Origin: Atrichornis clamosus
Taxonomy: Eukaryota; Chordata; Aves; Passeriformes; Menuridae
Length of the DNA: 64,000 bases
Direction of reading: 5' to 3'
NCBI GenBank assembly: GCA_013400975.1
Contig: WBMZ01008948.1
Location: 1-64,000 of the forward strand
Shown here: positions 22,604 through 36,955 of the stretch, one piece after another
How the letters are laid out: each line of letters begins with the position of its first letter
How positions within the stretch are numbered: the first letter of the stretch is position 1
Notes under the pieces: model-generated
Told to the model about the DNA's origin: nothing
Databases searched by the model: none
The model's input: the letters and a program-made list of their open reading frames with translations, nothing else
Position numbers and translations under genes: made by a program

Positions 22604-25600
22604 CTGAGGAGAAATAACAATGCAAAAGTATTAATTTTCTTCATTAGACCTGAATACATCTGAGAAAAATTCTACAACAATTCTGCCAATTCTGGTCAAT
22701 ATATTCAATGACTTTTAACCAAGGTACCAACAGTATGGGCTAGTGTAGTTTCAGGATAAATGTAGTTGAATACATAGCTCACTGCTGAGATCTGACAGCC
22801 TGAGACACATCTTTGCCTGTTATTACAGATTTCCCTGCTCCATAACCCTTCCAAAGAGAAGCTCTGTAGGGAAACAGCTTCCCTTGCCAATGCAAAAGAA
22901 AAGCCCAACACCAGCTGCTAAATGCTCCTGTTGCTGGGAGAGAGGTACCTTCCAGAAACTGAACTGGAAAGTTGCTGCTAAAAAACAAGAAACAAAGAAC
23001 TCCACTGATCTCCCGCCCTCCTGCTGTCAAAAGTTAAATTTACTGAACAAAACCATCTCAAGTGGAGTAACTTGCAAGCTGAGAGGATAAAAAATAAGGG
23101 GGAAAAGTAAAGTCAATCAAGCAAAAAGAAGCAATTAAAAATGGTGCAGCTCCCATCTAACAGATTTTTTTCTTCCTTGCCCTTGAACACACCCATTACC
23201 CCAGATTTCCCTCTCTCAGACAAGCATCTTCTGAGTTTCTGCAATATTTTACATCTCTTTATACAGCTCCTCCAGATTTAGCTGTAACCATTTTCACATC
23301 TCAAAACAAGAAGAGTGTGCTGGGGAGGAGGGCTGGGACAGAGCTGGTTTCTGACAATAAAATATATTGCTTATAAAGGCAAATGCTGCTTATATTTTCA
23401 AGTGATGCAAAATTCCCCTTACAGTACACACTGTGCACTGCATCATCCAGCAGTGCAACACAGCAGAAAACCATCACTCCTTTAAAAAATATTAAAGGGG
23501 AGTCTTTACAGAACCAGTAAGTCCATCATCAGCTTTGCTTTGTAAGGAATTACAACATCCACCTGTAAGATCTGCAGCTTGCTGGATGACCTAAAAGATA
23601 TTTCCTTTAAGGCAAGCAAAATCAATCTGAAAGGACAAGGTGACTGTACTATTTTTATACAAGGTTGATCACACAACCATAACCATTCCTCAGGATTTTT
23701 AATTGCAAATAACATCACTAAATACATCACCATGCAGTTCTCCTACTGTTTTACATTGCACTATTATACACTTAATACCCTATTAAGAATTAGAGAGATC
23801 AGAGAAATATATATAATTTAATCAAAAGGGAGTTCTCAAATCTCAATTTCTTGCATCGGGGTCTGTGGCTCTTTTCATCTGAAATAAGATTACACGCATG
23901 GTCATCTTCTAAAATTAATCTCCTTCGTACTAAAAAGTACCCTTTTTCTGCAAGTAGTGTAATTGCTACATTCATATGCTTTTAAACTGTATTTCAGAAT
24001 TCTTAATCTGTCTGAATTTCAATTCACAACATCCAACAAAAACAGGAATCATTTTCTCCATCCCCTTGGTAGTGAGCTACATTTGTCCAGAAAATTCAGA
24101 GTGATGCAAACCCAGGAGAGTTCCTCTCCAGTGACTGTCAAAACAGAAAACAAACAACACCCAAACCCCACAGCTTGATCCAAAGATCACCTTTACCTGA
24201 CATACAGAAAATGCTGAATCATTACTTACTGTACTAAAACCCAACTTGAATTCTTACCATTTGCATAAGCCTGAACATTTAAAAGCATTGAAAAGGTGAC
24301 ACATAATTTATTTTTCATCAGCTGCTATGTGGTTATATAATTTTGCATAAATCAGGGTCTGCTTCTTCCCATAAGAAGCTTTGCTTCTGGTTCAGTCATA
24401 TTAAGTCACTTGATTCAAACACCCTTCAAACCAGGCCAGGTGAGTGTCCAAAAGAGAGTTAAAAATCCATTTAGCAATACACTGGGAGCCAAGAGCTCTT
24501 GTCCCATCCATACTCTCCTCAACCTGGAGTGAAGTATTAGGGAGTTTTGTGGTCTAGGACGATTTGAAAGTATTCCAGTTTGTTACAGAAGTTGTAACAT
24601 GGCAGCAGGGCAAACTCTGACCTGCAATAACATGAAAATAACACCTGAGCCTCCCTAGCTGTAAGAATGAAGGCTGCTCTTTCCCTGTTTGATCCATCAC
24701 CTGGTAAGGTAGGGAGGCTCAGGGGTTTATTGGTGTTGTAAGCTCCCTCCCACCTCACACCAGGTGGGACAATATCTTATTCACAGGAAAAGTACTTACT
24801 AGGAAATGATGACACTGTTAAGAGTGTTCTGAAGTGCTGTATTTCCAAGGAAATTGTACTTCAAAAGTGAAGCTAACAATAGGTTCAGAGAAAAATGTAC
24901 TCAAGGGTGCCTTCCCTTTCTGCCTTTAACATAAGCACCATTTTGCCTCCTTTCAAATTCAGAGAAATTGAAGAACTAAGCAGGATAATGGAAATTTAAG
25001 TCATCCCCAACATCACAAATTTCAAATACCACCAAGTAGGAAGGAACTGCTCCTTAAATGCACTGAGGACATGGAGGTTGTGGTGCTGACTTGCAGCAAA
25101 CTACCAGAAACTCATTTGCTCCTTCCCAAGGAAAGGCAAAAACCACCCGGCAGCTGACAGGGTTTGGGGAGGGCAGCTTTGAACAACACAAGCTACCAGG
25201 GGTTCTCTGCTGGCAAAAACAGCTGTCTTAAACTGGACAAACTTCCTTTGTCACCAAACCCTAGTTTTTCCTGAAGTGTAGGACTGGGTGCAGAAGGGAG
25301 TGGGACACGTCAGGGCTGCGGATTTAACATGGGATAGGACACCTGGATAAGTCATCCCCACTTCTGTGTGCTCAGAGTTGAGCACAGACTGTTTTGTACT
25401 TACAACTAAGAGTCTTTTGTGATTAGGAAAATTCCCAGGGATGGCCTGTTAATTACACAGACCAATAACAGGGAAGATGAGAGGTCTATAAATAGCAATA
25501 GAGGAAGCAGCATAAGCAGAGCAGTTATTTTCAGATTTGAATACATTAACTAATATCAAAATAAACCCTCTAACGTTAGCACCTTGCAGAGCTGATGATA

Positions 25601-25674
25601 CACATCTTTAGAGAACTTTTGATATTTACAGGGTTGCTTCCAAAATAAAGCTTAAAAACATCCTCTGTCTTGAA

Positions 25675-25728
25675 AAACCCAACAAAACAACCTAAAACAA
25701 AACAACAAACAAACAAACAAAAAAAATC
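25675..25728. repeat. (AAAC)n / A-rich simple repeat
   Basis: Runs of CAAA/AAAC units, including ACAAACAAACAAACAAAAAA. Confidence 0.85.
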
Positions 25729-27655
25729 ACAAGGATCTACTGAAAGAAGAAAAAAAATCAACACAAAAATCTGTGCAAAACTATTTACATAAGATTCTCA
25801 GATGTTGATTAAAGGGCTAAGGATCTTGCTAGAAACTGATTAATAACAAGACCTTTAGGGTGGTTTAAAGTGACTTTTAAGGGAAAAATTGATGGAGAGA
25901 GTAATGCAAACTTAACAGATCAAACCAGCACATTTTAATAAGCTTGTTTCTTAGAGAGCACTGGTCATATCCAGTAAAAATCTTGTCTTTGTGTGTTCCT
26001 GAAGACAGGTTGGATCCTGCAGGAATTTTTGGAAAATAACATCTTTAAGAGGAAGCATATTCCAGGAGGGATGAGTACAAAAGCATGACCAGAAAACAGT
26101 TAAAAAACGAAGAACACACCCCCACCAACCTTTCTAAAAAAACCATTCCCTCCAAAGCCAAGACAACAGTAAATCCCTGCACGTTCCTGCTGTTTCCTCT
26201 AATCAGTGTTACACTTTTCTCTCCTAGTGTAAAACTAGGAGATGGCTTATTTATTTATTTAGCAAGTTCTACATGCAGTTCTGAAAGTGTTAATTTAGTG
26301 CAAGTTCATGACATTTGTGCAGACCTCATTAGAGTGGTGATTTGTTGGGAGTTTAGAGCTTGGAAGCTGAGTTGGTTTTGATTTCCTTTCAACAACTATT
26401 CAGGTTGGTTCCAAAAAAGTTCCAAAAAGGTCTGTATGTTTGGGAATTTAGTTAATGTGAGTGATGTAGCAGGCTCTCCTAAGAATGAGCTCTCCTTTGG
26501 AGTATGGGGTGGAAGAGGAAAGAGCAATAATAAATAAGGCAATAACATCAAAGTTGGCACATTCCTGAGAGAAGTGTCCCTGATCCAAGTTAGGAATATA
26601 TAAAGGAAAAGAAAAATAAATTAGACTAAACCCTACATATATAAAAGCAGCACAGTATCTTTACAAAAACACTGCATTCCTAATCTTCTTTTGCCATGAG
26701 CAATGATCCAGACATCCAGAATTCTGAACGTGCCATTATTTGTCTCAATTCACTTTCACCTGATCAGAGGAAACACTGACAGAAAACTTTAAGATACAGG
26801 TTACTATAATAATTTACACCACGTGGGACTGTCATCTACCTGCAAAGATCATCACCATGTAGCTGTTGCAGAAAACCTGGATTGCCAATGACAAAAACCA
26901 GCCCTAAAGCTCCACAAACTACTAAACATGGACTGCCAAAATGACATCATTCCACTTTGACACTTCCTTTGCTTGAATTCTGTTTTCAGAAGTGCTTAAG
27001 ACCTGCCAGAGTTTGAGAATGCAGGAAAGGCAGTCAGAGACACCTCCTCCTTTGAGGAGGGGAAGGATAAAAGTTGGTTGACTTCCTAAAGTCAGCTAAG
27101 TTCCAGTAACTGTGCTCCCCCAGCCCAGGCAGTGCAGGAGCAGGGACAGACACACTGAGTGCTGCTTGAACCACAAAGGAAAACAGGGTTAGGACACAGC
27201 ACCTTGTGCCTTTGCTGGACAACACCAGATCCAAAGGACTAACCGCTATCGCCTGAATTACTTAGGCATTCAAATGTATACACCTGTATTATGCAAGGAT
27301 ATACTGCCATTACCTACATATTCAAACTCTTAACTTTAAAGTTACAGGAAGTACTACTTTTGCAAAAACATTGCAGTGATTCTGAAAAGTGAATTTGGTA
27401 GAGGAAAAGCTTTTAGATGGGTTCTAGATGGTAAGAGAGATCAGCACAGGCTTAGCATGTCCTGTTGTCTCCTGGGCTTACCGGCACAGCCAGCCCTGCT
27501 GCAAGACAGCCCCATCAAACCCCAGTGCTGCAGCTGGGTGAGCACTCCAGGACCAGGGCCAGCCCTGGCACCAGCCTCTTCTCCTGTTCCTACTGCTGCT
27601 TTGGGACTTCCTGACAAACTGAACGAGGAGAAAAAGGTGTTTTGCTGGTTTGGGA

Positions 27656-27720
27656 TGTTTTGTTCATTTGTTTTGGGGTGGTGGTGGTGTTGGTTTGGTT
27701 TTGGTTTGTTTTGGTTTTTA
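27656..27720. repeat. G/T-rich low-complexity tract
   Basis: The plus strand is almost only G and T, with GGGGTGGTGGTGGTGTTGG followed by (GGTTTT)-like units. The G-runs could form a G-quadruplex on the non-template strand of the plus orientation. Confidence 0.75.
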
Positions 27721-30519
27721 TTACCATTTTTGAAATCCAGTCAGACTGCCCCCAGAGCTGCACCATCAGTTGTAGCATCCAAGCCGCAGTGTGGACAAAG
27801 TACCTGTGTCCACACCAGCCCAGAGGAGAGAATAAATGAATAAATAACAAGCACTGCCTCAAAGAGAAGCCTTCCACAAAACCACAATACAAAGGTGTAT
27901 AAAGCCTTCCCTATGCCTGACTTGCTAAACATGTAAAGCTTACAAACACCCAAACCCACATTTAATCTTTGTATTTCCTTTTAGAGCTCAGACAATAACA
28001 GAGCTGTAAAATGGGAGCATTAATTAACCAACGAGCACAGAAGATTTCCAATACCCAGCAGTGCCAAACGTATCATTTGAATTAAACCAGGGATTTATTA
28101 AGAGTGTAAATAACCACAAACACTGTTCTTACAGCTGTCTGAGGTAAGGGGGGCAAGGCCAGCCTGACTGAAAATGAGGAGCTTGGTGAAATTTCTAGAA
28201 CTTCAGTATCTCTGAGGGCACACCTGTGCTTTCGGGTTCCTTGCCTATGTTCAGGCACACAGGTGCTCCATGGAAAGTGAGCTGACACAATGTAGAAAAC
28301 AAGCAAAGCAGAAGGACAAACATTTCTTAGAGGCTGTTAAGAAACCACTGCAAACAGAGACACTTCACAAACATGCTGCTGCCAAAGAAATCTCTTCATG
28401 TTAGGGGTGGAGAGTTTAATGCAACTACGATGCCAGCCCTCTGTTAAAAAAAATAATCTCCCTTGCCTTTGATACCGGCAATCTCATTTTGAAAATATTT
28501 ACAGTTGTCACAAAAATAAGCATTGCTTCAACATTAAAAAACAGGGACAGCTTTTTCAAAACAAGCATCTAAGACTTTTCTTAGAGTCATTTAAGAAGTT
28601 AAATATTTTAAAGTAACCAAGTTGGCAATAACAAGCTAGTTGAACATTCTCCTTATTCTGGCAGACAGCTAAATTTTGTTTCCATGGTTGTACTTCTTCC
28701 TTTGCTTTTGCTGAATAGCCTACTGCTCCTGCACTGAAGCCAAGCGAATCCCTACATCTATTTTAAACCTTCTGGCTAAGAACAAAAAACCCAATATCCT
28801 TAAAATACTACCAAAACTACTGCCAAAACAACTTGTCAGAGTTCACTCAACTACACAACAAGGGAAAAAGGGATTGAAAGGAAGAAAATGAGAGAACTGA
28901 GTGGGAAGCCTGAGCTGTGCTTTACTCCATTGCACAGAAGTTTAATGAAGAGAAAGAAAAACTAGGTGTAAATTGCAGCTTCTGGTAATTACAAGAAAAA
29001 GTCCCTGGGTTGGGAAAATAAGCCAAAAACCAGCACATTTCTCACAGCTTCTCTGCATCTCATGGAAACAGGGAGATAGTTATTCCCACGATTTGGGCAG
29101 GAGCCCCACAGTTTGCCCACAGGGGGGATGATTTCTCCTACATTATGATATGTTAATTTTCTAAGGTTCATTCCAGACCTACCACCACAGATGGGAAGGT
29201 CAGGGCACACTTGCAATCCCACCAAATTACCTGCAGTAACCTCTGTTCAGGAAAAGTTAATTTATACTCATGTCACTAAGGCCAGAATTCACTCAGAAGT
29301 GATCTCAGTACCCAGTGGTGGGGGAGCAAAATGAAGAGAGGAAACTCTGTAGATGTGTATTTTCATAAAATTGGGTAACTGATCTAAACCTTTCTATCAT
29401 TACTTTCTGCCTGACCAACCAAGTTTCTGTATGTCACCATTTCCTAGTGAGGTGCTAGAAAATTATACATGAAACATTACTACTGCTACAAAATGTTTAG
29501 GTTAGTCTGTAAACTATGGCCTGAATCAGAGTTGATTATAAAACGGTAAAAAGTGCATAAAGGGCCCAAGCAATGAAAGTCTGGGTTATTCTAATAAGGG
29601 AGAGAAAATAGAATTTAAAGCTATTTCAGAATTGGATTTTTCTGTGTAAGAAGCATCATCCTTGAGGAAAAAAGCAGTTAGCACAGTGAAGAGACACAAG
29701 GCACACCCCAAGCACTTGCAATGCAGTAGCTGGACATGTCCTTGCTGGTGAAAACAACCCTGAGTCATCCTGCTCTAGCACATTTCCTACCTCCTCATTA
29801 TTCCCTCTCCTGGCAGGGGACACCCTGCTCTTCTTGTCCCCCACACTCCTTCCTTCCTCACAAGAAACAAGGCAATAAGACGGAAATATTTAAGTTAAGG
29901 GACCAAAACACTCTGTGAGGTGCTTCTCACCTCCTCTGACCCCACTGCATCTCTGCATTTCTCACAGAGCAGGGAAAGGAGTTTGTAGCTGCCAGCAGAG
30001 CAGAACAGACTCCACTTTGGGACAAGACATATGGAAACCCGGCTGCTTCTCTCAGAACTGTTTGCCAGGGCTCAGTAATGCCCTCATGTTTATGCAACTG
30101 TTGTCAGGAACAAGACATTAAGATGACTGTGTGCTTTAAATTGAGGAACAGTCCCTGTCTTTATGTCTTCTTGTGTCCCTGCCCTAAATCCTCTTTCCAC
30201 ACCCTTACCCCAGCTACACCAAACAGAAGCACTTCAGCTTCAAGTTCTGCAACTCTGCTGCCTGCAAATGGGAAACACTGACAACCACATTCCCTTTGAA
30301 AGGGACACCTTTAGCGCAAATCCTGTTTAAAGATCTCCAGATTTTCCATGTACAAACCCATCAAACCCCAATTCAGTCGGTAGATGTGAATTGTTACACA
30401 AGGAGTTGGTGTGCCCTTCTCTTTTCCTCAACTCTCCTTCCTACACACCTTACTCCTGGTCCCCCGTGTGCCTGCAAAGGCAGCTGGTCACATTTTTCAC
30501 CCTCAAAATGTGACCACTG

Positions 30520-30790
30520 GAAATTTTGGCACGGGGAGCCTGGCGGGGAGGAAAGGAATTAAAATTCTGGCATCCAGAGTCGTACGAGCCGCTTGTCTGG
30601 GAGCTGCTCAGCAGTGAAATTCCCCCATTCACGGGATCATTGTCTAACAAGAAGCTGCGTCCCGAGCACACCCCGGCATTGTCAGAGCCCGGCTCCCCAT
30701 TCCTGGCACGTAGCAGCGGGAGGGAGGGAGATGTGTGCCCGGAATGTTTAAGGGCAGGCGGAGCCGGCGGCAGAGGATGAGGTAATGGCT
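30520..30790. promoter_or_regulatory. CpG-rich patch inside intron 3
   Basis: About 270 bp with clearly more CG dinucleotides than the flanks, for example GTCGTACGAGCCGC, GCGTCCCGAG and GGCGGAGCCGGCGG. It may be an internal promoter, enhancer or conserved element of IQSEC1, which is known to use several promoters. No coding exon with good splice sites was identified in it. Confidence 0.4.
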
Positions 30791-33700
30791 CTTTCAGGGA
30801 TCCAGGGACACTCACACAGAGTTGTTGCTGGTTCTAGCAAAGCCTTTCCACAGCCACTTTTGCTCCCGACATTTGGAAAAGTTTATAGTCCCTTTTAATG
30901 GCAATAAAAGGAATTCTTGTGCCCGTATTTGAAACTTGCGCTTCAATACACTATTGGTTATACATTTCAGCTGGTTTTTATGGGCAGGACATAATTTATG
31001 CTAATCAAAGCACTTGTTTTGGAAAAAAAAAGGAGGAAAAATGGGTCCTCCGGGAGAAAAGATAAAACATGCACAGAACAAAGCAAAACACATAAAGATT
31101 TTTTTTTTTTCTTTGGGTGTTCTCACTTAGGGCAAAATGTTTTTAGAAATAATGAGAGTCATACTAAGAACATTCTTCTCTTCTTACTAACTCCTCGGCA
31201 TGTTAGAGGACAAGTTACATGGAGTGCTTTGATTTTCATTTTTGTTGGAACCGTCTGTGCCTGAATAATCTGTAGTCCAGATGTTGCAACAACAGTAAAG
31301 TCCCTCTCTCACATATACACGAGGACAGCAAATGGCTCTGTTGTGAAATCCCGGACAAGACTCTTCTCTCCCCCTTCCTCTTTTATCAAATCATTCAAAA
31401 AATCATAAAAGATATGAGGGATCTGCTGGCAAAATAAAAGAATTAGTTCAAAGGTAAAGAGAACCTGCTCAGTTTGATTTATACCTTCTCCCTCCTACTC
31501 AATCTGCACTTGCAAAGTCTTAAATCATTAGAAATGTTCCCAATAAGAGTTCAAATTAAAATTCTAAGGAGGACAGTCCAAAAGCACATGTTTTCAGAAC
31601 AGATATTAGAATGCTGAATGAGTGTCATGAGACCTTGGCTCTAAGCAATACAGAAAGTATGTTCAGCATCTTAACTGAAATTCATTATGTGTATGATTAC
31701 TGTAAATTGAGAACTTCAGATTAGTGCACTTACTACAAAAATTAATGACTGTGAATTTTTTTTAACAACAGAAGTATCATTTGGCAACTTTTAAGGATTT
31801 CAAATAGAGACCAAGCTTGCAGCATTTTCTGAATGTAACAGTACGTAGGAATCCAAATTACCTTCAATCCCTACATACATGTAAGTGGTGGAAACCTTAA
31901 ACCTCTGTTGAACAGTTAAAGCTGCTTTCATGGAAAATGAAAAATGTGCCTTCTCCCAAATATTATTATTGTGTGCCTCAGCTTTCCAGCAAGAATTTAT
32001 CTAGAAACTGTAATTTGCAATTTTGTGTTTAGTATAATCCCACCAGCACTCAGCAAATTCCTCTCACATCTCCTTAGTAAAATAAAAAAACTTCTTGAAT
32101 TCACATTCCAAGGAATCTAAAAATGTTTTTAAAAGTCTGCTCCTGGAATTAGTATCCAATTCATATCAACAGTGGGTTTTAAATTTTGAATAAAATCATC
32201 CCCATCGTGCAATAAAGGAAGCCAGTAGGGCTTTCAGGGCTGAAGATGAGACATCATTGCATATTGCAAACAGATACTGACGCCTTTTATCTCTGTCAAT
32301 AAACCCTTTGAGACAACTTTGGAATAGCAGGAACCTTGATAACAGCCTGTTATAGAGGCAGCTACAGCAAACCCTTCAGAGCAGTGCATTGTACTGCACT
32401 GAGGACATGTGGGGCACAGTTCTCCATCTGTCACTACCCTTTCCAGACAGAAAAAGACAACAAAAGAAGGGAGGTGGGGGGTGAAAGGCATCTGGGTAAA
32501 CTTACTGTAAAATTATTTCTAGCCTAGCCTCTGTTCTAGCACTGTAAAGTGGTGTCACGTCCATGTACATGTAACCCAAGATGTCCACGTAAGATTAGGA
32601 TGTGAAGCCCAAATTATGCCCCAGCATAAAGCTCAGAGCAGTGTGGGGCAAAAGGCCCCAGTCTTCCCAGTCTCTCTTCAGCAGCAATGTCAGAAATCAG
32701 CACCAGCAAGGCTGGTTCCCATGGCAAGAAACCACAATGCCACAGGAACCCTGCCAGATGGGAGGACAATTTACAGTGCCTTCCAAAAGCTGATATCCCA
32801 AGGGAGATACTAAACATGACTCCAGGCTCTGCTAGATTAAAGAAATGAGACTGAGCAGCTCCAACCTTAATCTCCCATCTTTTCTAACACAGGCAGTCAC
32901 ACCACTTTTTCAAAGCACTCTGAAGTTGTCCCCGCTTTGCTGACACTGCTGTGTTAACACAGAAGGTGTTTGTGCCCCGTGGCCAGCAGTGCTGAGCACG
33001 CTCTGCCCCGGTGTCCCCATGGCCCTGCCGGGTGTGTCACCGTGGGCAGGGGACACAGCAACCCCAGGCAGGGTTATCAACAAACACACCTGGCAGCCAC
33101 AAACGCTTGGCAGGGACCCAGAGCTGCTGTCACCCTCCTGATGGCACAAGAGGAGGCTCTATGGCGATGCAGTTCTCCCTCCATGGCACAGAGGGACAGC
33201 CCTCCACTGCTGACCCACGGGCAGGACACATCTCCTCAGACTGCTGAGGTTAAACCAGTCAGTCCTATTTAATCTCTTAGAACCATCTGCATCAGTAGCA
33301 GGATGGAACCTGAAAATCCTACCAGATTGGGGTGCAATAACTGGTAAACCTGGTATTTCCAGCCTGCAGTCAAAACAAACAGGAGAATGAAATCACTGCC
33401 CTTTTTCATTTTCTTTTTCTTCTCGTTCTTCTTTTTAAAGCAGCAGTCAAAAGGCCTCTTGAAGCCTTGTTTACAAGCAAACCAGTCTCAAAGGCTGGAT
33501 TTGCATTGGCAGGGTTTGCAGCCTCCAAAATAAACCTTTCTAGGTAGTGTTTTCCTTCTGCCTATAAGGGAGGAATGGTTTCTAGCGTAAATTCTCCCAG
33601 TCTACATCCCTTTCCAACTACAGTGAAGAAAATGCCTAATTCAACACAGCTGGCCTGAGCAAGGCTCCCTGGGAGCCACTGCACTCTGGGCATGCACCTG

Positions 33701-33983
33701 CAATCCTTCCTTTGGGAAGGCAATGAATGGGAACACACACTGGCAGCCCATTGACAGGGGGGAATCACTGCTGCCATTCAAACCCAGGGCAATGTACAGA
33801 AGCTGTTACTCAGCTGCAATTTCTTTGGCAGAAATAATTCCATTTGGGGGTTACTTTACCTTCTAGTTTAGTGGCTACTACAAAACATCTTTAAAAAGTA
33901 CACTTCCTTAATCAACACCAAGGTTCCAAACTGAATGCTGAGTTATAGTTAGAGAAAAATTCTATGATCAAGTGACAATCAAA

Positions 33984-34085
33984 CAATCACTGAATGGTTT
34001 GGGTTGGAAGGGACCCTAAAGACCACCAAGTTCCAAAACCCCTGCCATGGGCAGGGACATCTTCCACTACAACTTCAGAAACTCC
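33984..34085 (-). mobile_element. CR1 LINE 3'-end fragment
   Basis: The plus strand reads CACTGAATGGTTTGGGTTGG, AAGGGACC, then CCACCAAGTTCCAAAACCCC and CTGCCATGGGCAGGGACATC. This is a textbook avian CR1 3' end in reverse orientation, about 100 bp long. Confidence 0.9.
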
Positions 34086-36457
34086 TAGAAAAATAATTTT
34101 CAATTACCTACAGTTTTTTGTCCAAGGTCCTGTGTTGTCCATTCTCCAGGGATCTTTGTGCTACCAGCGTTTGGCATGTATCAGTGATTAAGTGAACCAG
34201 ACCACCAGTTGTGCTCAACTGTCACTCCACCCATAACTGCCTATTCTAAGGGCCTCTGATAAGAAAATTGCACTTTGACTTCTGAAAATTTTTATTAAAT
34301 AGGAAAGCCAGAAAGGTTAAAATCTGAAATTTCAATTGTGATGATAGTGACTTTCTATACTTTTAAAAACTTCATCCTTTCAGCACTTCTATTGAACAAA
34401 GCAGAAATATTTACTACAATTCATGCACTTCTTTAAGGTTCTTAATTCTTTGCATTTCAGCCAAGCTTCGTGCACCACAAAGAAATGACATGAATGTTTG
34501 TTAATTAAGGTTTGGGATCTTAATTTGCAAGGAAGATTTCAAAGACACAACAACATTAACCTGAACTCCTTGTAAAAGACATCCTTAAAATTTCCTCTGG
34601 TAGATACAGATATTTGGAATAAAACTTGCCTTCTTGTACGGGGTAAGTTGAAAGCCACCTCTTTTCAGTGCTTCCTCCTGGGTGGAGCACACATCCTCCC
34701 AGGAGCTGCTGCCAACACTCCCACTGCTGCCTCATTTTATGATCATGAATGTGTTGTGAAGATAATGTGGTGAAGAGACAGTGACCTGAGCACTGGAGAG
34801 GGGACAGAAAACACGTCCCATCCCATCCCAGTGCAGCTCTGGTCACAGGACAGGGAGTGGGTGCAGCACAGGATGATGCCCATGCAGTCCCTCTCCATAT
34901 GAGATGCTGGAAGTGCAATTTTTTCATGTCATGAGAGAGAAACTGCAGAGACTGAATTGCAGAAGGTGCCTCTGACCTGCAGAACCCCTTCCTGGCCCAT
35001 GTCTAAGCAGGCTGGGCAATCCTCCTTTGTGCTGTTCTGTGTATGAAACAGCCTTTGCCAAGGAAATGAACACCCAGGATGTGACTTCTCTTCAAAAAAC
35101 ATCTGGACATGCAGGATGCTATGAACTAACTCATGTGCCAAGAACAATGAGCATAATGCTTATAAAAGTTAATTAAAACTAATGCACCTGTGCAGCACAT
35201 ATATAGAAGGTAAAAAGGATTCTTCACCTTGAAAAAATCACCCCTTGCAAATCCTGGTAAGTGCCTGAACTCAATCTCTATCCTTTTACTCACTTCTCAA
35301 GAAGCAATCTGCAATCCCACCTGATCCACTCTCTGGAGACTCCTGAACTTTTAGAAGAATAAAGCTTTGAAAGTTTCCCAGCTCCCTTTACAGACACATG
35401 CACCATCACACTGTGATGGTTCAATACCTGACACTGCACACTAATGAAAATGTCACAATCTGCAGACTTGAAGGGCCACAATCAAAACCCAAGATATGTG
35501 AGATACTTGGAGACTGTCTGAGGTATCAATAGAATCAGATTGACTCAATAGAAGGTAATGACAACCTTCAGCTCTCTATCAATACTGGAGATAAAATGCA
35601 GTGGGGGAATGAAACAATCACACAGAGCAGAAGATCACACACAGAGGTGCTGCCTGGAGCTCTGCACAGCCCTGTCTTGCAGAACTCACTGCTGAGGAAC
35701 TGCACATCATCTTACAACAATATATAAACAAAATTTCTCTCTGTTCAAGTCCATGTAGCAAGATCACTCAGACGTGTTTCAAGCAACTGTCTCTATTCTT
35801 GTCTATTCCTGATGTTTATTTTTCACTTTCAACCTCCTACTGATGTGTCACTAGAAGCACCTGACAATTTCCAGTGCTCTCATTCATCCCTGCATGCTGC
35901 TTGAGCACTTTTCCCATTCACTTTTCCCTCACACCCTTCTGCAGTTGACTCAAAAGACTCTTATCAGGCCTGAAGCTCATTGAGCATTGACTGCTTGAGG
36001 TTTAATTGCTGTGCAGAACCCAAGCAAACACCAAGTCCTAAATGTCAGCCAACAGCACCAACACCCTCCTCCCCACCCGCCCTGCCAAGGATGTTATTTC
36101 CAAATCTTCTAGAAAAAAGCAAATTGATGTATTTTCCTACCCAGTCAACTCCACAAGCAGACATCCTATGACTTGCATAATTCCAATTGGTTGCAAGCCT
36201 CAGTACAAGCAATTTCACAAAGATTAAAAGCTAAACCTAAAGTGTTCACAGCCAAATCTGGCTGATCCATACTTGCGGCTGTAATGCACCAGAAAGTTTT
36301 AATTGTCTGCAATGTTACAACACATGATTTACACAAGGAAGCACTGACCTGTCAGTCCAAACACACCAAAGCACTGCTACCTGAAAAGAAGGCCTGAACT
36401 CACTCAAGCCGTAGGGCAAACTATCAATCATAGGCAGAAATACAAATTTTGTGATAC

Positions 36458-36494
36458 TTTTATGGTAAATAATAAACATTTATTTACCATAAAA
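36458..36494. repeat. Perfect 15-bp inverted repeat with 7-nt loop
   Basis: The left arm TTTTATGGTAAATAA (36458-36472) and the right arm TTATTTACCATAAAA (36480-36494) are exact reverse complements around the loop TAAACAT. It lies about 460 bp into intron 3, just downstream of exon 3. Confidence 0.9.
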
Positions 36495-36955
36495 AATATA
36501 CAGTGCATTGGTTTTTAGTATCAAAGTTTTCATGAAATCTACTGAACAAATTTCAGGCCCTGCCAGTGTTAAACAGGAAACTCATCTTATGCTGCTTGTG
36601 GTTTCTAATTCCCATATGATGAGCTTTACACCACGTACATGATTAGGGCAGGAAGAAATCTGCATTTGTTACAACATCAAAAAATGGATCAGGATCAAGC
36701 CACCATATTTTTCCACAATAAAGGAATTGGAATAATCTTCAAAAGTTTACTACCATTTCTATACATATGTTTTTTCTTTTCTCCTGAAGCTGTTTAACTT
36801 TGAAGAGGTCAACTTGAACTCCAACATGAACAGTCATCACAAGCACCATTTTTATTCACATCAGACATCAGTCTTACCTTATCTGATACAAGAAAAATAT
36901 TCCTGGTTCCTTCTGTCAGTGACACAGGGAGAAAGGGAGGAAATGATGCACTTAC

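Larger units (their letters stand above)
22604..36955 (-). other. IQSEC1: IQSEC1 intron 3
   Basis: A 14.35-kb GT-AG intron. It holds an (AAAC)n run (about 25675-25728), a G/T-rich run (27656-27720), a CpG-rich patch (30520-30790), a minus-strand CR1 fragment (33984-34085) and a perfect hairpin (36458-36494). No further coding exon was found. GC is also raised at about 32960-33240. Confidence 0.9.

Noticed and set aside
27376..27843. 155-codon plus-strand open frame with a Trp/Phe-rich segment
   Set aside because: The hydrophobic part is translation of the G/T-rich low-complexity tract; no start context, splice signal or family match.
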